64,000 nt of DNA from contig NC_081406.1 of the NCBI RefSeq assembly GCF_030272615.1, forward strand, positions 475,126,900-475,190,899, in the 5' to 3' direction. Under the pieces are notes generated by a model, which was not told where the DNA came from, made no database searches, and saw nothing but the letters and a program-made list of their open reading frames with translations. Source of the stretch: Cryptomeria japonica (lineage: Eukaryota; Streptophyta; Pinopsida; Cupressales; Cupressaceae). A program made the position numbers and the translations under genes. Below are positions 58,477-64,000 of this stretch, one piece after another (position 1 is the first letter of the stretch; every line of letters begins with the position of its first letter).

Positions 58477-61400
58477 ATGAAGAGGGAAGGTCCAAAGTTC
58501 AACAAAGACAACTTTAAAATATGGAAGGACAGAATGAAGATATACATAAAAAGCATGGGTGCTCAACACTGGAGCTATGTTGAGAATGCTTATGTTAACC
58601 CTACCGGTACTCTCACTGATGATCAAAAGAGAGAGATTAAGGAGAATGGGCAATTCATGGAAGCCCTAATCAGCAGTCTATCTGACATTGAGTTTATTGA
58701 TGTTCAGGATAAAGACAATCCCAAAGAAGTATGGGATGCTCTTGAGAATATCTATGGAGGTGATGAGCATGTGAAACAAGCTAAGGAAGAGAGTGTTAGG
58801 GGAAAGTTTGAAGACATGCAGATGGTTGAAGGAGAGACCATTCAACAATATGGAATAAGAATCAAAACTATTGTTGGAGATATCAAGAGTGCAGGTGGTA
58901 AAATGGAAGATTCCACTATTGTTAGCAAAGTTTAGAGATCCTTATTACCGGTCTACGCAATAAGGGTTGCTGCTATTCAGGAGTTGAGGTCTGTAGACAA
59001 GACAAAGGTATCCCTGGACAAAGTTAACAACTTATGAGCTAAATAATTATGATGGCAGTATTTAGAAGACTGAATCAGCCTTCAGAGCATCTGCTGCACC
59101 ATCTAGAAAAGGAAAAGAAGCTAGTACCAGTGGTGAACCAAGAAAAAGTAGAGAAATGGATGATGAGGAGATCCTGATGGAATTTGAACCTCTTCTTGCC
59201 AAGAGACTTCCCAAGGGAACCGGTAAATACACTGGTAAGCTTCCTTTGAAATGCTTTTCTTGCAAAAGAATAGGACACATTGCTGTAAACTGTCCTAATG
59301 GTGATAATAAGGACAAACTGGAAAGGTTCAAGAAGTTCAAAGGAGGAAACCAGAGAAACTATTTTGTAGCAGTTGATGAAGGTGTCACTGATGAGGAATC
59401 AAAAGATGAAGATAGTGAAGACATTGTGTTTGTAGCAGTTAAGGAAGATGTGTCAGACAAGAAGGCTCTTGTCTCCCACTTTGATAATTCCAATGAGTGG
59501 ATTATTGATAGTGGTTGTTCTCACCATATGACTAGTGACCAGAGTAAGTTTCTATCTCTGGAAGAGTATGATGGTGGTGTGGTTCAATTTGTTAATGATG
59601 CACCATGTATGGTAAAAGGCAGAGGGTCCATCTCTCTGAATGGAAAAAGTAGTGCTAACAATGTGTATTGGGTAGAAGGTCTCAGACATAACCTTTTGAG
59701 TGTTGCCCAGCTGAATGATAATGGACTCACTCTAGAATTCAGAGATGGAGTGTGTAAAATAAAAGGTAAGAGTGGTGAACTGATGGCCACCGGTATGCAG
59801 ACCAAAGGTAACCTATTTCAGCTGAATGCAAATATTAGTACATGTCTAATGGCTAAGTTTGATGATAGTTGGATATGGCATAGGAGACTCTGCCATGTAA
59901 ACTTTGATAATATTGTGAAGGCCAGTAAGATCAAGGAAGTTAGAGGATTGCCTATGCTGAGCAAACTAGAAAATCCTTTGTGCAGAGAGTGTCACCTAGG
60001 GAAAATGTCTTCATCAACCTTCAAAGGTAAATCTTTCACTGCAGACAATTTACTTGATCTTGTGCATATTGATTTGTGTGGTCCTATGAAAACTAGGAGT
60101 GTGCAAGGAGATAGGTATTTTATGATTCTTACTGATGATTTCTCAAGAATGATGTGGGTCACATTCTTGAAGGACAAATCTAAAGCCTTTGGAAAGTTCA
60201 AAGCCTTTAGAGAACTAGTTGAAAAAGAAAGCGGTAAGAGGATCAAGTGCCTAAGAACTGGTCAAGGAGGAGAATTCACTTCTAGTGAATTCAACAAGTA
60301 CTGTAAAGAGAACGACATCAAGAGGCAACTATCTATCCCCCAGAATCCATAGCAGAATGGCCTAGCAGAGAGAAACAACCAGACTGTAGTTGAAGCAGCC
60401 AGAACAATGTTGATCCAAGGAAAAGTTCCTCACACCTTTTGGAGAGAAGCGGTGAGCACTGTAGTCTACACAATGAACCAAGTACTCATCAAAAAGGGTA
60501 AGGTTAAAACACCTTATGAGTATTGGATGAGTAAGACACCAGTGGTAAGCTACTTTAGAGTGTTTGGTAGCAAATGTTATATCAAGAAGAGTGAACATCA
60601 GAGCAAGTTTGATGCTAAATGTGATCAGGGAATATTCCTTGGGTATTCCACAAAGAGAAAAGCTCTCAAATGTTTCAAAAATAGGAATCGGAGAATTGTT
60701 GAAACTATCAATGTTAGAATTGATGAAACCTCTGAGAAATCTGAGGAAACCGACAGTGGGCAAGTAGGAGATGAACCGGTAGTAACCTTCTGGGAACCGG
60801 TTGCAAAACAGCCTAGCACCAATAACAGTGCTCCTACACCGATAGATGTTGATGTTGATGAAGATGAGGATGAAGAAGAAAAGCAAGAGGAAACAACTAA
60901 GATCATTCCTAGGTATGTAAAGCTGAATCATGATCCAAAGAATATCATAGGAGACAAGGATGCAGGAATTCTTACAAGAAGAAAGGTCAAAGAAAACTCT
61001 TGCATGATCTTTGAATTTGAGCCTAAAACATTCAAAGAGGCACATAAAGTTGAAGACTGGATCAAGGCAATGGAAGAATAACTTGACTAGATAGAAAAGA
61101 ATGGTACATGGTCTTTGGTACCCAGACTTGAGCATAAAAATGTCATAGGCACCAAATGGGTTTTTAGAAATAAGCTGAATGAAGATGGGAATGCGGTAAG
61201 AAACAAAGCCAGACTGGTGTGTAAAGGATATGTTCAAGAAGAAGGAGAATACTATGGAGAAACCTTTGCTCCTATAGCCAGATTGGAAGGAGTTTGTATG
61301 CTTCTTGCATATGCAGCATTCAAGGGATTCAAAGTATATCAAATGGATGTAAAATCTGCATTCCTGAATGGAATACTAGAAGAGGAGGTGTATATAGAGA

Positions 61401-62520
61401 AATCAGATGGGTTTGCCCTATCAGAAGACAATGACATGGTGTGTAGGCTACATAAAGCCTTATATGGACTAAAGAAGGCACCTAGAGCATGGTATGAATG
61501 CTTGCACTCCCATCTTGTGAAGATTGGATTTGAGAGAACAAGTGAGGATAGTAATATCTACCTCAAGTTAGAAGGAGATCAGATTCTAATATGTGAGGTA
61601 TTTGTTGATGACATAATTTTTGGAGGAGATGACAAGATGAGTCATGATTTTGTAGATGAGATGAAAAAGGAATTTGAGATGTCACTTATAGGGGAGATTA
61701 AGTTCTTCATTGGACTAAAAATTCAACAAATGAAAGCTGGAATCTTTATCACTCAGTCCAAGTATGTCAAAGAGGTGTTGAAGACTTTTGGCATGGAAGA
61801 CAGCAAACCGGTTGGTACACCAATGGTGACCAGTTGTAAATTATCAAAAGAGGATGACTCAGGGTTGGTAAATGAGAAGGAATACCGATCAATGATTGGT
61901 AAATTGCACTATGTAGTACATAGAAGATTGGACAATGCACATGCAGTGAGCATTACTGCACAATTACAGAAAAGCTCAAGAGAATCCCACTTGGTAGCAG
62001 TCAAGTGGGTTCTGAGATATTTGAAGGGAACTATTGACTATGGATTATGGTATCCATACAGTAATGATTTCAAACCAAGTGTTTACAGATGTTGACTAGG
62101 TTGGTAATGTGGACAACCAAAAGAGCACAACCGGTGGTGCATTCTTTCTTGGTGGTAGACTAGTCTCATGGATGAGTAAGAAGCAAAGTTGTATCTCTCG
62201 GTCTACAATAGAAGCAGAGTATGTTGCAGCATTTATGAACTGCACCCAAACAATTTGGATGAAGCATGTATTAAATAGCTTCAAAGTTCCTGTATCTGAA
62301 TCGGTAAGTATATTTTGTGACAACACAAGTGCGATTAACATCTCCAAGAATCCGGTTTTACATGCTAGAACCAAGCACTTTGAGCTCAAGTATCATTTCT
62401 TGAGGGAGAAGGTTCAGAACAAAGAAGTTGTACTACAACATGTTTCCAGTAAGGAGTAGTTAGCAGACATATTCACCAAGCCTCTACTGAAGGCTACCTT
62501 TACCTATTTGAGAGGTTAAT
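58477..62520 (+). pseudogene. Copia-C gag-pol polyprotein
   Basis: ATG at 58477 opens MKREGPKFNKDNFKIWKDRM; gag runs to a stop at 58933, with a frameshift before 59060. The next frame holds a zinc knuckle CFSCKRIGHIAVNC (59250), the intact protease site WIIDSGCSHHMT (59500), pre-integrase WHRRLCHVNFDN (59877), integrase Asp in LVHIDLCGPM (60060), and GEFTSSEFNKYCK (60270), where GQGGEF replaces the usual DxGGEF and so loses the second Asp. A TAG replaces Q before QNGLAERNNQT (60351). [15 protein letters not shown] (61140), MDVKSAFLNG (61344), LYGLKKAPRAWYE, active site FVDDIIFGGD (61600); two stops at 61079-61092. RNase H: STTGGAFFLGG after a frameshift near 62080, IEAEYVAAF, DNTSAINISKNP, ADIFTKPL. 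Most complete Copia in the window, yet inactive. Tork-like by its PBS/PPT style (inference). Confidence 0.9.
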
Positions 62521-62785
62521 TAGTGGTGCTACCCCTTCAAGAGGTGACCTAAAGGTGTGTGCTCCACATCAGCCAGGACTTACATTTATATATCTTTTTC
62601 AAGATTGGTGTGTTGAAGGATGCTACTCCTTAGGGGGAGCAGCATAGTAGAACATAGATGTGTATGCCTCCACTTTGGCATTATTGTCAAAGGGAGAGAA
62701 GATGTGAAGCAGGGAAGATATATGTAGTATTGGGGAGAAGATGTGAAGCAGAAGCAGCAAGATACCTTTGTATATTGCCATCAAT
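62521..62785 (+). other. 3' untranslated region of Copia-C
   Basis: Between the pol end and the polypurine tract. GAAGATGTGAAGCAG occurs twice (62697 and 62737), a small internal duplication; TTGGCATTATTGTCAAAGGG at 62674 resembles the PPT region that follows 110 bases later. Confidence 0.6.
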
Positions 62786-62786
62786 G

Positions 62787-62800
62787 CCAAAGGGGGAGAT
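62787..62800 (+). other. Polypurine tract of Copia-C
   Basis: CCAAAGGGGGAGAT directly before the LTR start TGTTGG; the same tract occurs on the minus strand at 3902-3913 and 3778-3789 for Copia-A. Confidence 0.85.
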
Positions 62801-64000
62801 TGTTGGCATATGTGCAGAACATGATGACATGATGATATTGTATGTTGTCATTGATGTCAATATGTTGACGTATGAACTGGTATGGTGTAGTAAGCAAACT
62901 GGCAAGAGAATTGGTATGATGATATAAACCGGTATTTGTGAAAAAGTGAAGCGGTATGTTTGTTCAAGGTGAACCGGTATGTTAGAATAAGAACCGGTAA
63001 ATGGAAGTTTTGTATTGGGGTTTCATGACTACCGGTTGGTAGTCTTAGCTTCAGGGTTTCCAGTTGAAGTATTCCAAGCCTGTGTGATTCAACCAATGAC
63101 ATCGTGTGATGAGTTAGCATTATAATCAAGAATAGATTGTGTTGCCACATCAGTCTTGTGCGCGTGAAGAATCTTGCATGAAGGAGATAGATCCTATCTA
63201 CCTCGGGAATGTGTGAAGTCTCTGTAAATGGTGGAGAGCGCGTGATGAGTTATCAGATTCTTGGAGCAGCAAAGAATGAATGTTGGAGAACGTCTTGAGA
63301 TCTATTCAAGACTATTGTATTCGATGTAGTGTGACTAATGGTCAGGATTGAACCGACTTGATTGTAAAACCTAAATTTTTAGGGTTTAGGGTTTATGCTT
63401 CTGACCTATCTGTTTCCTATAAGGTCAATGATGTTTTTCATTTTGAGGTTGTTGGAAAATGTTGTGTGTGTATCTAAGTGTAGAGATACATGATTCTTGC
63501 TAGACCAGATAAAAGAATAGATACCTACAGAGTGTGATTGCAGAAGGAAGGAACTAAAGCGGATCTGCATTGGCATTGAGTATTGTTACCAAATCATTGT
63601 AATACCTATTGACCTCTAACCACTTCAATAGTTGGAAAATCCCTTAATAGGTTAGCTTTAATCGGCTTACTGTAAATCCTTTAACAAGGTGACTCAAAAC
63701 CATTAAGTTCTTAAAATCCTCTAACAAGGTAAACTTTAACAGGGTTTAACCCTTAACCGGGTATTTTAGCCATCCCTTAATCGAGTGATCCCTAGCAGGA
63801 TTGGTTCCTAATAGATCCTATTGTAAAGTCTTTAACTGGACTAGGCTCCTAATAGAGCGGACTTCAAAAGGGTTCAAAGAACAACTTGTTGGTATTCATT
63901 TCCACTGTGGTTTTTCCCAGTTGGGTTTCCACGTGAAAAAAATATGTGTCTTATGTGTGATGCTTTTCATGTGATGCTTTGTTATTTTCTATCAAGCGGT
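62801..64000 (+). repeat. 3' LTR of Copia-C, cut by window end
   Basis: Starts TGTTGGCATATGTGC and continues to the window edge. The first 250 bases carry AACCGGTA-type words five or six times (62929-63035). Around 63600-63860 short phrases of the type CCTTTAACAAGGTGACT and ATAGATCC repeat, a decayed tandem region. Near 63890-63950 GTGGTTTTTCCCAGTTGGGT and TTTCCACGTG match the reverse of 90-140. Confidence 0.85.

Noticed and set aside
60362-61342. 326-codon open frame on the minus strand
   Set aside because: It is the antisense shadow of Copia-C pol, which has clear integrase and RT motifs on the plus strand.
63376-63392. TTTAGGG-like telomere repeats
   Set aside because: Only about two units inside the Copia-C LTR; too few to be telomeric.

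Overview
This 64 kb window reads as transposon-rich heterochromatin from a large plant nuclear genome. A conifer or other gymnosperm is my best guess, from the very long nests of old LTR elements and the AT-rich sequence; nothing here proves the species. I see no intact host gene, no rRNA or tRNA gene and no CRISPR array. Nearly all coding sequence belongs to decayed mobile elements, and most premature stops are TAG, TAA or TGA where CAG, CAA, CGA or TGG would restore the family residue. That is the expected mark of cytosine methylation followed by deamination.

Region 1 (1-33132) is a nest at least five levels deep. An old minus-strand Gypsy RNase H fragment (940-1406) is cut on one side by a minus-strand Copia LTR (1-939) and on the other by a plus-strand Gypsy (LTR about 1407-2198, PBS, start of gag). 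That Gypsy is interrupted at 2551 by a minus-strand Copia, 'Copia-A' (2552-33132). Copia-A is split inside its integrase by a 24 kb CACTA (En/Spm) DNA transposon (6317-30263, TSD CTT). The CACTA contains a complete chromovirus Gypsy, 'Gypsy-B' (10530-16851, TSD TTGTA), a probable solo LTR (19398-23338), a truncated LINE (about 6830-9150) and exons of an unrecognised minus-strand gene (9190-17024). No CACTA transposase was found, so the element looks non-autonomous with captured gene pieces.

Region 2 (about 33136-58150) starts with LTR fragments and then holds what I interpret as an undescribed two-gene DNA transposon. A spliced transposase-like gene (+, 35115-49128) carries candidate acidic catalytic residues. 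It faces a second, unrecognised multi-exon gene (-, about 52575-54715) whose small exons occur as a duplicated pair. A complete Athila/Tat-like Gypsy (37309-48188, TSD GTGTT) sits in an intron of the transposase gene; it has a 759-codon extra reading frame downstream of integrase. Between the two genes lies a 179-bp tandem repeat, itself hit by a 1.46 kb solo LTR (TSD GGGTG). Beyond the second gene is a satellite of about 138-bp units, each with a near-perfect hairpin.

The most striking feature sits inside that satellite. At 55206-56015 is a long inverted repeat whose arms both derive from a DRM-type de novo DNA cytosine methyltransferase gene. Transcribed, it would fold into a hairpin of about 350 bp matching a central enzyme of RNA-directed DNA methylation. 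Whether it acts against host silencing or is a passive relic cannot be told from sequence alone.

Region 3 (58151-64000) is a plus-strand Copia, 'Copia-C': a truncated 5' LTR, PBS, gag-pol with a few stops and frameshifts, a polypurine tract, and a 3' LTR that runs off the window.
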